NCBI GenBank assembly: GCA_019915015.1
Contig: JAHBBC010000013.1
Location: forward strand, 1,550,001-1,614,000
Direction: 5' to 3'
DNA length: 64,000 nucleotides
Source: Auriscalpium vulgare
Lineage: Eukaryota > Basidiomycota > Agaricomycetes > Russulales > Auriscalpiaceae
Shown: positions 9,931 through 19,309 of the stretch, piece after piece
How positions within the stretch are numbered: position 1 is the stretch's first letter
How the letters are laid out: every line of letters begins with the position of its first letter
Position numbers and translations under genes: made by a program
Notes under the pieces: generated by a model
What the model saw: only the letters and a program-made list of their open reading frames with translations
Told to the model about the DNA's origin: nothing
Databases searched by the model: none

Positions 9931-11432
9931 TTGGTGGATGCCGAGGACGTTTTTTCCTTCTGCTTCCCTTTGTCGTTCGTTGCTTCAGGGCACTTTCCGA
10001 TAAGGTGGCCCTTCTGCTTGCATTGGAAGCAACGTCCTTCGGCCATGAGCTTCTTCCTTTCGTCGGGGCTAAGGAAGACTCGTCGATTGTATGCCGAGGG
10101 AACGTTGTCGGGGGATGTGTCCATGGCGTCGGGATCGCGTTTCTTGCGATAGTCGCTCGAGCTTGAGTTGCTCTTCTTGTTCTGCCCTCCTTTGGGGTAG
10201 TGTCCTTCCTTCTTGTAGAAGGTCTCGCGGTCCATATTTTCGGCCTCTAGGGCACAATGGAACCATCCTGTCTCCGGGATCTCCATACCTCGCGCATCTT
10301 TGGATAGGCCTAGTGTCTCCGGCATCTTCTTCTCTCGGCTGAGCACCGATCGATAAAGCGCGTGGTTCAGACCGCGCTTGAAGAATTCCAGGGTGGACAT
10401 GGAATCGGTTAGGCCTGCCATGCGTTGGAGTCCTTTGAAGGTCGTGATATAGGTGTCGACCTCCCAAGCGTTCTGCTTGAGTTCTTGGAGTTCGCGGAAT
10501 GCAGTCTCCTTCGGCTTTTGCGCGCCTCTCTCTTGCTCCAGTATTTCAAGGAGCTTCTCCGTCGATATTACCGCTGATGAGGTTCTGAGCACCGCTTCTT
10601 CCTGCATCGTCTCCTTCCAGTTGTCCATGTCTGCTCCGGTGAGGAGGGTGAAGAGTAAGCCGTTCCTCTTCTTGTCGTTATCGTAGATGACATCGTTGAT
10701 GGATGCGTAGATCATGAAGCTGTTCTTGAACGCTCTGAACTTGCTTCGAGCTCCATCGTACTTGTCCGGCTTCTGTCCGATCTCTTTGGTTGACATTGCG
10801 GCTGCTGGGTTCTGATAAAATGCGTAGGGTGCTGGGGGTGTAGGAGGTCTCGATGGTGGAAGCGGTGGTGTTGGTGGACGGAGTGGGGATGATCGTTGAG
10901 GTGGAGAGGGATATGTTGATGGTGGTTCAATGGGTCTGTCTGATTTCACCGAAGGTGATGATTCGATTGGATCGTATAGATCGCGGTATGCTTGATTAAA
11001 GCTTGGTTCCGGTGGTGGATACTGGGGTAGTTCCGACGGATCGACTTCAATATCCTGATGGGATAATCCTGGTGCGACTGCTTCCCCTTTCGACATCCCT
11101 GCTTGGGTACCGAGGGTCTGCGCGACTTGTGATGAATCGTGTCCAGGGAGTTCTGGATGTCCTGGATAATCGTAGGGAAATGGCCTGTCCTGGCTCCCTA
11201 TCCTGGTCTTGATAGTCTTTGGTGGGTCTGGAGCGTCAGGGCTCTCGAATTGTTGCCACCCTTCTCCGAGGTTGTAGAACCAACCAAGTCGAGTTGGTAC
11301 TACTTTGAGTGTTCGGGTTTCGTCTCTTTCGAAGTAGTGTTCTAGGTGTTCGTTGTAGTCGATCTTTTCTGGGTATGAGTACCAATCTGAGAAGAATCGT
11401 TCTTCTCCTTTGATTTTCTTGAAGATCGCCAC
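9726..11432 (-). CDS. gag: Gag polyprotein of the chromovirus
   Basis: 568 residues starting 35 bases inside the 5' LTR boundary. The N-terminal part is followed by a Pro-rich linker (about 130-205), a helical retrotransposon-Gag region (FRAFKNSFMIYA to GLNHALYRSVLS) and one CCHC knuckle, CFQCKQKGHLIGKC, near residue 470, which binds RNA in this family. The last 40 residues are acidic and overlap pol in another frame. ORF3 at 4473-5813 is a second CCHC protein made by the same element. Confidence 0.9.
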   Translation of the reverse strand: MAIFKKIKGEERFFSDWYSYPEKIDYNEHLEHYFERDETRTLKVVPTRLGWFYNLGEGWQQFESPDAPDPPKTIKTRIGSQDRPFPYDYPGHPELPGHDSSQVAQTLGTQAGMSKGEAVAPGLSHQDIEVDPSELPQYPPPEPSFNQAYRDLYDPIESSPSVKSDRPIEPPSTYPSPPQRSSPLRPPTPPLPPSRPPTPPAPYAFYQNPAAAMSTKEIGQKPDKYDGARSKFRAFKNSFMIYASINDVIYDNDKKRNGLLFTLLTGADMDNWKETMQEEAVLRTSSAVISTEKLLEILEQERGAQKPKETAFRELQELKQNAWEVDTYITTFKGLQRMAGLTDSMSTLEFFKRGLNHALYRSVLSREKKMPETLGLSKDARGMEIPETGWFHCALEAENMDRETFYKKEGHYPKGGQNKKSNSSSSDYRKKRDPDAMDTSPDNVPSAYNRRVFLSPDERKKLMAEGRCFQCKQKGHLIGKCPEATNDKGKQKEKTSSASTNWRNRFQKAREAKTEEAKDKDKEEKPPTYASSSDDAKLDVRTLVAMFNNMKDEEQEEFYEESMKQDFA

Positions 11433-11467
11433 TGCGTCGATGTAGACTTTGGGAGAGCCTATTCAGA

Positions 11468-11909
11468 TGTTACACTCTAGCCCGCACGCGAGATGCGGGG
11501 AGAGGGTATCGGGGTCACGCACTAACAACGCCGCAAGGAGTTGTAGTGGTATCAATGCAAGTCTAGATCGACCTGTCTGAGGGCGAGGGTACAAGATGAG
11601 AGGAAGTAGCCCTGCGCCGTTCTAGCACACACTTCAGAGTATCAGAGGGGATCAGATACAAATGAATAGGCTGAAGAGTCGTCGTATGTACATGAGGTTT
11701 ATATAGTAAAGGGAGTCTTCCGTATCAGCCAATCAGTACGTGCGGGATACAAGTCCAACAGCTGTTGGGATGCATGCAGGAGGCCTGCAGGCATATCCGT
11801 CATGGATCAGTCATCCATCCGTCACATGATAAAGTAAGGTTTTAGGGGATAAGAGAAAGAAAGTCATATGTCCGTGCCGTTACCAAGCGAGGCAGCGCGG
11901 CGTGTAACA
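11468..11909 (-). repeat. 5' LTR of the chromovirus
   Basis: 442 bases, TGTTACAC to GTGTAACA, followed on the right by the target duplication CCATC (11910-11914). It is the promoter copy because all ORFs are on the minus strand. Confidence 0.95.
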
Positions 11910-11914
11910 CCATC

Positions 11915-12309
11915 TCCCTCACCACCCCCGCACCGTCACGGCGCCCATCTCCCTCCCCACCCCCGCACCGTCACGGCACCCAGGCGTCAGCTCCGCGTCG
12001 AGCATCCCGTGATGGTCGTCCGCGGCCTCATCATCGCGATCCCGACCTTACCCACTCCTCGCCGTCCTGGCCGACCGAAACCCGGAGACCCCGCACTCTA
12101 CGTTGATGTCCCGCCCCCTCGACGCCGCGGAACTTCGCCGAGTCGGTCATTGTCTCCGGCTCTGCCCAGCACGTTGGCATGATGACATCATCCCATCATG
12201 ATCTTCTGAGCTGCCGTTGACCGTCCGGACAACCGTCTGGACGTGTCACCCCTGCAGCGGCGTGTACTCATATAGCTACGTACAATGTAAAATATAGTAA
12301 TCTGATGCA
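11915..12309 (+). pseudogene. Continuation of the interrupted cyclin tail and spacer
   Basis: Continues the Pro/Ser/His-rich, C-rich tail that the retrotransposon interrupted: the segment CACCCCCGCACCGTCACGGC occurs before the element at 3967 and again twice here. Frames are short and no intact product is supported. After about 12,200 no coding signal is visible. Confidence 0.4.
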
Positions 12310-12600
12310 ATAAAATTGCTTTTCTCTCCAAGTTACCTGCCTGCATGTGTCCTTGCCTTCACTCCTCTTTCTCCTTCAGTGCCCCAAGGCCCATCTGTTC
12401 ACCAAGGCCATGTCCAAGGCCATCTGCCACAACACCATCATCTGCAACGACACGTACAGGGACAAGGCCTAGTGCATCGTCCAACAGCGACATCAGCCAG
12501 ATGGAGCGTAGGATGCGCCATTACCTCAGAGTGGCAGCTCAATATTAATGTGGACCTGCGACGCTGCAGCGCTTCGAGCGGCCGGGCCTGTACCCTCCCA
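12310..12600 (+). pseudogene. Second decayed Pcl-type cyclin fragment
   Basis: Remnants of the same cyclin box as at 3.6-3.9 kb but from its second half: a piece matching SK-IC-NDTY-DKA-CIV (12,400-12,480), then QMERRMRHYL (around 12,498) and SEWQLNINVDL (around 12,531), each in a different frame. It is not an LTR duplication, since it lies outside the element and differs in sequence from the first relic. It is best read as an independent dead copy. Confidence 0.5.
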
Positions 12601-12766
12601 TCTCCCTCCCCCACTCCATCCCATCGGATCTCTCAACGAGCTTGCTTTTCTAAATCTTAGAGTGAACATCAAATATGAGTTTCAGAAGCAGTCAATCTTC
12701 ATTTCGTAGGCTATGCTGTGGGATGTGGCGATAACTAAATGGAGAGTGAGAATGCTACAGGTAAAG

Positions 12767-15700
12767 CTATCGACCATTTAGCAGACTAGATATAAATGAC
12801 ATATGATCCTCGGGGACCTGATCGCGAGAGCGTGCTGAGTCCTCCATCTGCCCCACCTCCTCCTGGACAGAGAAGCCTTCCGTAAAGTCCAGACTACGCC
12901 CTTGTCGTAGCGAAAACTTCAGCATCTGCAGCATCTCCATCAGGTCGGGGCTGATTCTGCGCCGTCGAGCTGAGTTAGTCTGCTTGCTCGATGAGAATAC
13001 TCGCTCGCAGGGCACAGAGGAGGCCTGAATAGGGAGGATGTCCATCGCCAGCCTGAAGATCGTCGGGTAACGAAGTTGATTTTCCTACGTCCAGAGTCAG
13101 CCACACGGGGCGAAGAGGCATAGGAGGGGATCCATACCTGCCAATAGTTCAAAATACTGGTACCGATGTTTTCATCATTCATATACGCTTCAACTTCGGC
13201 CTCAAGCGACCTGGATGGAGGCTTGTTGCGACCGTTGCGACCCTGCCGGCGGTCGAGCCCCAAAAGCCTGTCCGCCCACTGCTTTGAATACCCTTGGGCG
13301 GGCCCAGGTCCTTCATCCGTGGAGGGCGCTGTATCGACCTCAGACGTTGCTGGGGCGACGTAGTATTTTTGCAGCTGGCGGGTCGTCAGAATACTGAAGG
13401 CGTCCATGAGAGTGTAGGAGCGACTGACTTCAGCGAGGAAGAGGCGACGCCCTTCTGCTTCCCTGGCCGGCCTATCCCGGTACCAGTCCAGCTTCTCCCC
13501 AGGATCAATGGCTGAAAGAGGTCAGGGACATTGTTCTCAGTGAAACGCAGCAGACAGAAGAAACACATACCCATAGCGAGGAGATACGCAGGGACCGCCT
13601 CTGCCCGGTCGCGGTAGTCAAGAAGCTTCGCGATGCCCTCTGAGATGACGGGGGCTAGCATCGGACACTGATATTTCTGCTCCGTCCAGATGCCGATCAT
13701 CGCGTCAAAAGCTGGGAGGGCATCGGAGAGAGTAGGGGTCTTCTCATATGACAATCGCTGCTGGAACGCATGCGGCACCTGACGAGTATATCTTCAGAGC
13801 GCCCTGGGTCAGGTCGACTGCGTAAATACCTCTAGGATCTTCTTATACATGGTGAGGGCTTTCCAGTCTGAGTCCGTCAGTTGAAATTTCCACAGATCTT
13901 GAAATTCTATGTTCACGAAAAACTGATCGATGGCCTGGGCGAGGTCCATGATTAGAGAGCTGAAGGATGGTCTGCATGGGGCGTACATCGGATAGGAGTA
14001 TTGCTCGGTCCACCATGAGCAGCGTGGACGACCACCGTGTCTCGACATCCCGGAGGAGCTGCAGATTTTCTTTGCCCATAGATTTAAGGACTTGGGAAAA
14101 ATGCTGACGGCGAAGAGATGTAGCCCGTATCTGAGAGGAGTGTGAGCATCAAGAGGGGCGAGACGAGGTGAAAACACTCACTGCGCCGATAAGGGATCGC
14201 ACAACGGCGATGGGGTTGCCTTTCAGGGCGGCCTCCAACGACGCTGACAACTCCTCCTCCATGGGGCGCTCATACTGCTGGGGGCCGTCCTTGGCAAACT
14301 TCAAGTATATGGCGCCCAAAACTGCAACGCATGCAAGATTCACGGCATGGGGAAAGCATCTGGCAGAAGGCCCTGAGATGGTGCCATAGGCCGCAAACCG
14401 ACAGGAGACGCACCTGATCCTGCTTCCGGTCGCATCAAAGGATGCCTCTCGGTTTCGGAGGCGAAGCTCACGGGCGACCGCCCGCATAAATGTGTTATTA
14501 TTACTTGCATTGTCCAATGTGATCCAACCGATCTATAGGACACAGGTGAGCTCCAACTGAGTGGATCAGATAAATTAACACACCCTGTCAGCCAAGTCAA
14601 GACGATCGATCAAGAACATGAAGGCTTGGGCGAGATACTCGCCGTCATGGTGGCCGGGCACTCTGAGGAAGCCGATCAGATCCGCGCGCAGTCGAAGGGT
14701 GTGCTGTTCGCCTTGTGATGTTGTGTGGGGGGTCCCCTCTATCCAGTGGGCGGTTACGGCCATATAGGGGATCAAATCCGCGTCCGTCCAAAGGTCCATG
14801 GTGAATGAAACTCGCCCCAATGCATTTTGCTTGACGCTTGTCAGAAGGGCAAAAAGATACCCAGTAAAGGGACTCACCTCTATGGTTCGCTGCAGGATGA
14901 TCAGATGCTCCTCAAAGATCTCCTTGATCCTGTTGCGGATTGTGGTGCGATGCGGGATGTCGGAGTCTTTGAGCTGCTCCCTGAGCAGCAGGAAGACCGC
15001 TCGGAGTTGCTTGGACTCGACCACGTTCAATGACTGGCAAGTAATCGTTCAGATATGCCGTCAAGCTGTTTGAAGGAAATAATGACGGCCGACGGACCTG
15101 GTCGTCTGCCACAATGAACTCCACCAAAGCATTCACGAATACCTCATTGGTGAACTGCTGGCGAGGGAGGGAATCTGCGTTATCGGAGGTAGACTTACCG
15201 CCCATCCTCACCGCGTTGACGACATCCTGAGCCACCTGCGCGCTGATAATGATCCCCAATTTGTCACATGAGGACACCCACTCCGATGGGTGCTCGGAGG
15301 ACAGGTGTCGGCGAAGCGTGCCAGTGCCAGTGCGGAGGCTGAAGGGGCGGGGCTCCCTATAAATGAGGTCAACAAGGGAGAAAATAATGCAGCTCAGAAA
15401 CTCACTTGCAAAAGGTACACGTCCGCTTGTCCCGGCCGTCGACGATGAATTGCCACACGTCAAGAGCCGCATGCCTCTTCTTGTTTCCCGCAGGCCCATC
15501 CAATCGCCTCTGGTGGACCACCTGCAGATCGGCGGGCATATTAAGATGCGACTGCGCGAGAACGGCGGGCTCTTGTGGAGCAGCTGGGGCCTCGGACTCG
15601 GATGCGGAGCTGTCCTGGTGGATGTCAAATTCTTCCTGGTTGCCAGCAACTGCTCTCTGCCGTGCGGCGATATCGCCAGGCCCCAGTGGCGCAAGGAATC

Positions 15701-16476
15701 GAAGAGGGGTCGGCGGCGGGATGTGAGGGTCTAGAATGGCCTGCAGTAGGAGAATCAAATGAAAAGCAATGAGATCACGGCTGTGGAGGAGAGGCGCATG
15801 CAGACATACTGATCGACCGCCAGGTGGAACTGGAACGATCTGCGCGGTAACAAATCCCATGAGAAGCTGCCAGATTGCACTGTAGCTGGACGCACCGGTC
15901 GACCCGCCCGGTGGGCAGGTCCTGGGCCGCCTTGAGGGGGATTCCGACGCCTTCCATCCAGCACAGGGGAAAGCTCACGTCGCGCCGCTGGCGCACGATT
16001 GCGCTGTTGGAGGGGGGAATTAATCGGGGCCGCAGCAGGTGAGGGTGAGCCATAATCGAAAGTAAGCGGCTGTGGATCCTCTTGGTGCCTGAGGCGACGA
16101 GATGGAGTGCTGCGACTAGGGGATGGAGTGGATGCATGAAAGCGCATACCCTGGGAGGGGCCGTGCGGAGCCCGCAGCTCAAAAACTGCGGGGGAGACTG
16201 GAGAAGGCGAAGCATGGGGCTCAGAAGTTGCTGGGGCATCCAGAGTAACCGCTAGAAAATACTTCAATAGGAGTAAAAAGCAAAGGAATAGGAACGCTTA
16301 CCAGGGTCCAATCTGAACGTCGTCTCAAGAGCCCCGCCCGGGTGCAGAGTTTCGCTGGGCGCATTTGCCTTTGCCTTTCCTTTTGCCCGGCCAGCCCGAG
16401 CCTTGGGAGCCTTTGGCGCCTTCGGAGTCGCTGGAGTCTTGGAAGAGGCTGCCGTCCTGTGCGATCGGGTGTGCAT
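12767..16476 (-). CDS. hAT-superfamily transposase with BED-type zinc finger, intron-rich
   Basis: A minus-strand gene of many exons separated by ~50-60-base introns. The first (16302-16476) is basic, with Lys/Ala/Pro-rich sequence resembling a nuclear-localisation region; the intron at 16252-16301 joins in frame to a Pro/Ser-rich second exon. A BED-like zinc finger follows near 15.3-15.45 kb (DVWQFIVDGRDKRTCTFC, later LRRHLSSEH). The catalytic core includes GRVSFTMDLWTDADL and WITLDNASNNNTF, and MGKENLQLLRDVETRWSST matches the RW segment of hAT enzymes. The last exons hold the dimerisation region (ILPIQASSVPCERVFSSSK near 13,020) and stop at 12,767. The frames look intact, but I could not confirm every junction. 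Clear terminal inverted repeats were not found, so element limits are unknown. Confidence 0.85.
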
Positions 16477-16550
16477 GGTTGGGGAATGGTCGTTGAAGAG
16501 CTGAATCTTTTATACAGAGGCGCAGGTTGGCCCGTGCTAAAGACCGCATG

Positions 16551-16613
16551 AATTCGCTCAGAAAATACTTGGACCCTACATAAATTCACTCAGAAAATGC
16601 TTGGACCCTAGAT
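16551..16613. repeat. Two 32-base direct repeats just upstream of the hAT gene
   Basis: AATTCGCTCAGAAAATACTT and AATTCACTCAGAAAATGCTT, each followed by GGACCCTA, begin at 16551 and 16583. Subterminal repeats of this kind are transposase-binding sites in hAT elements, so this may mark the element's 5' end. No matching copy was seen at the 12.7 kb side. Confidence 0.5.
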
Positions 16614-17084
16614 GCTTAGACCAATGGTCGAGCGACAGAGAACACTGGCACGAGGGCGCCTGGCCCGGTGTCGCCCACCAGAACGTGTCTTTCCCAAATA
16701 AAACAGGCACCTGTGACTGCACCATCTGGACATATCAGCGCAGATATGGATGAGGGACTTTTGCCTACAGCTTCTTCGCCTGCCCTCTGAGGCGAGCTTG
16801 GGAATCCAAGGTGGCCACCTCCTGCATTGGCAAGACCCTATGAGCATAGGATCAATAAGCAAGGCAAGAAGGCATAGGCTCTACCTCTTCCAAGCCATCC
16901 GCAGCGCGGCGCGTACAAGACGTGCAGAGGCCTGGCTCTTGCGTCACCCAGCTGACTGGTCCAGAGCTGTCACGTGGGAATCGGGAATGGCGGTGCCGCC
17001 GCTGCATGGTGGTTCCACGCTTCCACGTCACCCACCCACTTGACTGCCACCCTCTGTGCGAAACGACGCCGCACAGCTTGACTT
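16614..17084. other. Intergenic, no gene supported
   Basis: Short conflicting frames only. It lies between the upstream end of the hAT gene and the TATA-containing promoter of the next gene. Confidence 0.4.
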
Positions 17085-17129
17085 ATGGCTATAAGGACGC
17101 CCCTTGACTCCCACCCGCACTCAGGACGC
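17085..17129 (+). promoter_or_regulatory. Likely TATA box and leader of the 17.1 kb gene
   Basis: GGCTATAAGG lies about 40 bases before the ATG at 17130, a usual TATA distance for a short-leader fungal gene. Confidence 0.4.
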
Positions 17130-18381
17130 ATGTCTGCCCCCTTCAACTTCACTGCGCCCGCCCCCTTCGACACCGCGTCCTCCCCCCTCAGCACCATGTC
17201 CTTCACCATGCCCACCCCCTTCGACTTCCCGGCGCAGTATTGCGTTTCGGCTAGTAGAGACGACCATTCCATCATCCTCTGCAAGCTCATCGTACAGCCT
17301 GCGCCGGAAGTGCGTACCTTTGCTGTGCCCCGTGGCCACACCGTCGACACAGTGCAACACTTTGCACGCTTTGCGAGCGGTCAAGTAATGAAGGACAACG
17401 GGTGTCCCGACGACCTGACTGTGGAGCGCATGTCTGTTTATGTGGTCAACCTGGACGGTGGGCACTTCCTCTCGACTTCACATGCGGCTTATCTGATCAT
17501 AGCGTCCTCAGGTTCTATCCTGCGCGACCTTGGGACAAGCCCCGAAGGCGAGCTTCTAGATCTTGACAATAACAGCACCATCCAGGTCACGGCGGCGGTC
17601 AACAGCACCCCCAGCACCATGTGGGTATCCATCAACGCTAGCGCTAATCAGGCGGTGGAGCCTATCCTTGCCGCCGCCCGGACTGTCGCCTCCGCTCAGC
17701 ACTTGAGCGCATCGTTCATCCAGTCCTGTGCGCCTTCCTTCTTGAAGGGTGATCAGATGGGTTTCTGACCTTGACTTAGATGCACAGGGCGTCACCGCGC
17801 ACAGGGAGACGATCGCGGTCGCCGCAAGCTTGCAAGACCGCGGTAAGTCCGGCCTGAAGTATTCTGCTGCGTCGCCTGACGACCGTGGGACACAGTGCAC
17901 AGTCTCGAAGCGCTGCTGGCGACCGCCGGCGCTCAAGTCCTGGACGCTCAGGGCCAGCTGGAGGAGGCTATCTAGGCGGGCCGCGCTCAGGAGAGGGAGC
18001 TGAGCGCTAGTAGGGAGAGCGCCGGGATGACGGAGCTGCGCGGACAGGTCAACATCCTGCACCAAGGAATCAGTGAAGTGCGCACCTCCCTTTGCGTCTT
18101 TCTATCCATAACTAAAGGCTTAGCAGCTTCGCACGTCGCAAGCGGCGCTGGGCCGCAAGGTCGAGGGCCTCCAGCAATTCAAGAATCGTGTGGTAGGGCG
18201 CGAGATGCTACGAGTCTCGGAGGAAGACCTCTACATCATTCAAGACCTTGAGGTGCCTCCAGTCGGCGCAGCGCGACCGGCGCAGGTCAACGGCCGGGCC
18301 ATCTCTGAGGCCATCACCCCAGCTTTGAAGACGCGCTGCCTGCAACGGGGCCAGGACCCCTTCTCCCTTAGGGTTTAGGGT
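17130..18381 (+). pseudogene. Unknown gene, broken by a stop codon and by telomere repeats
   Basis: Starts MSAPFNFTAPAPFD with a Pro/Phe/Ser-rich head, then a well-behaved domain of about 190 residues (CKLIVQPAPEVRTFAVPRGH; VERMSVYVVNLDGGHFL; AYLIIASSGSILRDLG) open to 17,768. Further exons continue with helical, coiled-coil-like sequence (LEALLATAGAQVLDAQGQLEEAI), but that frame meets an in-frame TAG at 17,973-17,975. A last piece (GLQQFKNRVVGREMLRVSEE) is open to the point where TTAGGG-type repeats begin at 18,368; the final codons and stop are read from the repeat itself. The gene therefore seems to have lost its real 3' end at a break capped with telomere sequence, and then decayed. Function unknown. 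Confidence 0.55.
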
Positions 18382-18394
18382 TTAGGGTTTAGGG
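18368..18394 (+). repeat. Telomere-type tract TTAGGG(TTTAGGG)3
   Basis: Four G-rich units read left to right, the last three with a 7-base TTTAGGG period. The tract joins the broken gene on the left to the 3' end of the Penelope-like element on the right (first element bases AGGGGGAGCGAAGCG). The G-strand orientation means the chromosome end lay to the right when it was made. Confidence 0.85.
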
Positions 18395-19309
18395 AGGGGG
18401 AGCGAAGCGACCACTGAAGAGCGCTATAGAAGGGGCAGGTCAACGGGGAGTCGATGGGATGTCGACGCCGAACCCGTTTCGCCTTTATAGGCTCATCAGG
18501 ACCTGCAGTCGGCTAATGGGAACGCGACCCACACAGCGCGGGAGCGCATGTGGGGCGGTATCCACACTGCCAACGCTTCCCGCGCGACAAGGCCGGATCT
18601 TTCCCAAGATCCGATATGCGCGGGACCGATGTTCTCGCATCATTATGCGATGCCCTGTGAGAACGGACCCGAACCAACGGTGAGGAACCTTCCATCGGAT
18701 TCTGATCCGATTAAGAAATCAGAATTCCGATGGGAACGCAATTGGAAATTCGGAAATTTCCAGAGAAGCGCAAGGCACCATTATGCAATCAGCCCCCACG
18801 AGAGCTGATGACATCACCACTCCTAACCCACCCGCCCAGCGCCTAACCGTTTAGGGTTAGGTCTAGGGTTGAGGGTCTAGGGTTAGGTTTAGGTTTAAGG
18901 GTTATGGTTTCAGGGCTGCAGCGAACATCAGTTGCTGGCGTATTCTGCATTATACAGATACTCACTTAAGGGTTTACCTCCCACGCGACGATCCGTGGTC
19001 TTGTAAATCTTCCAAGGGCACTTGGACCTTGTGAGTTGTGTGAATAACTTGCGTTGTTCAATGGAGGAGTTCTTTATCGCCACGAACAGTCGGAATGTGG
19101 CGGTCATGGTTGATTTTCTCTATCAGGCGGTGTCTATCAGCGCACTAAGGTTTACTAGGCTCTACCCACATGGAGAACAAACCCAGGCCCGCGTGTGCAG
19201 AGCAAGGTAACGACATGCGTCCCTTGGGTACGACTCCGCGAGGGGGCGCTCCTAGGGTAAACAAGCCGTTCCGCCATAGCAGGCCAACAGGCCTACCAAC
19301 AGATACTTC
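18395..19309 (-). other. 3' untranslated region of the Penelope-like element
   Basis: No gene. It contains several inverted repeats (GTTCTC...GAGAAC around 18,631-18,663, with an inner GCATC...GCGATGC) and a hairpin near 18,800 that is perfect in copy 2 (TCAGCTCCCACGAGAGCTGA) but has one mismatch here. A patch of degenerate telomere-like units lies at 18,838-18,905. Ends conserved among copies probably include the signals used by the RT to start on its own RNA. Confidence 0.6.

Larger units (their letters stand above)
3992..11909 (-). mobile_element. Full-length Ty3-type chromovirus LTR retrotransposon
   Basis: Two LTRs (3992-4434 and 11468-11909) flank three minus-strand ORFs in the order gag, pol, ORF3. 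The element is bordered by a perfect 5-base target duplication, CCATC at 3987-3991 and at 11910-11914. LTR ends are TGTTACAC and GTGTAACA. The domain order protease, reverse transcriptase, RNase H, integrase, chromodomain places it in the chromoviruses. The LTRs differ by one substitution (4078) and one base in an A-run near 4380, and the three ORFs are uninterrupted, so insertion is recent and the copy may be active. A purine-rich tract (AGCAGAGGGTGA on the sense strand, 4435-4446) sits where the polypurine tract should be. I could not see a standard tRNA primer site next to the 5' LTR. It lies in the tail of a decayed cyclin. Confidence 0.95.

Noticed and set aside
18395..19309. A hammerhead ribozyme in the retroelement 3' region (a CTGATGA occurs near 18,805)
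   Set aside because: Penelope-like elements can carry hammerheads, but this CTGATGA is on the antisense strand and no GAAA with a pairing stem follows at the right distance. I could not fold a core.
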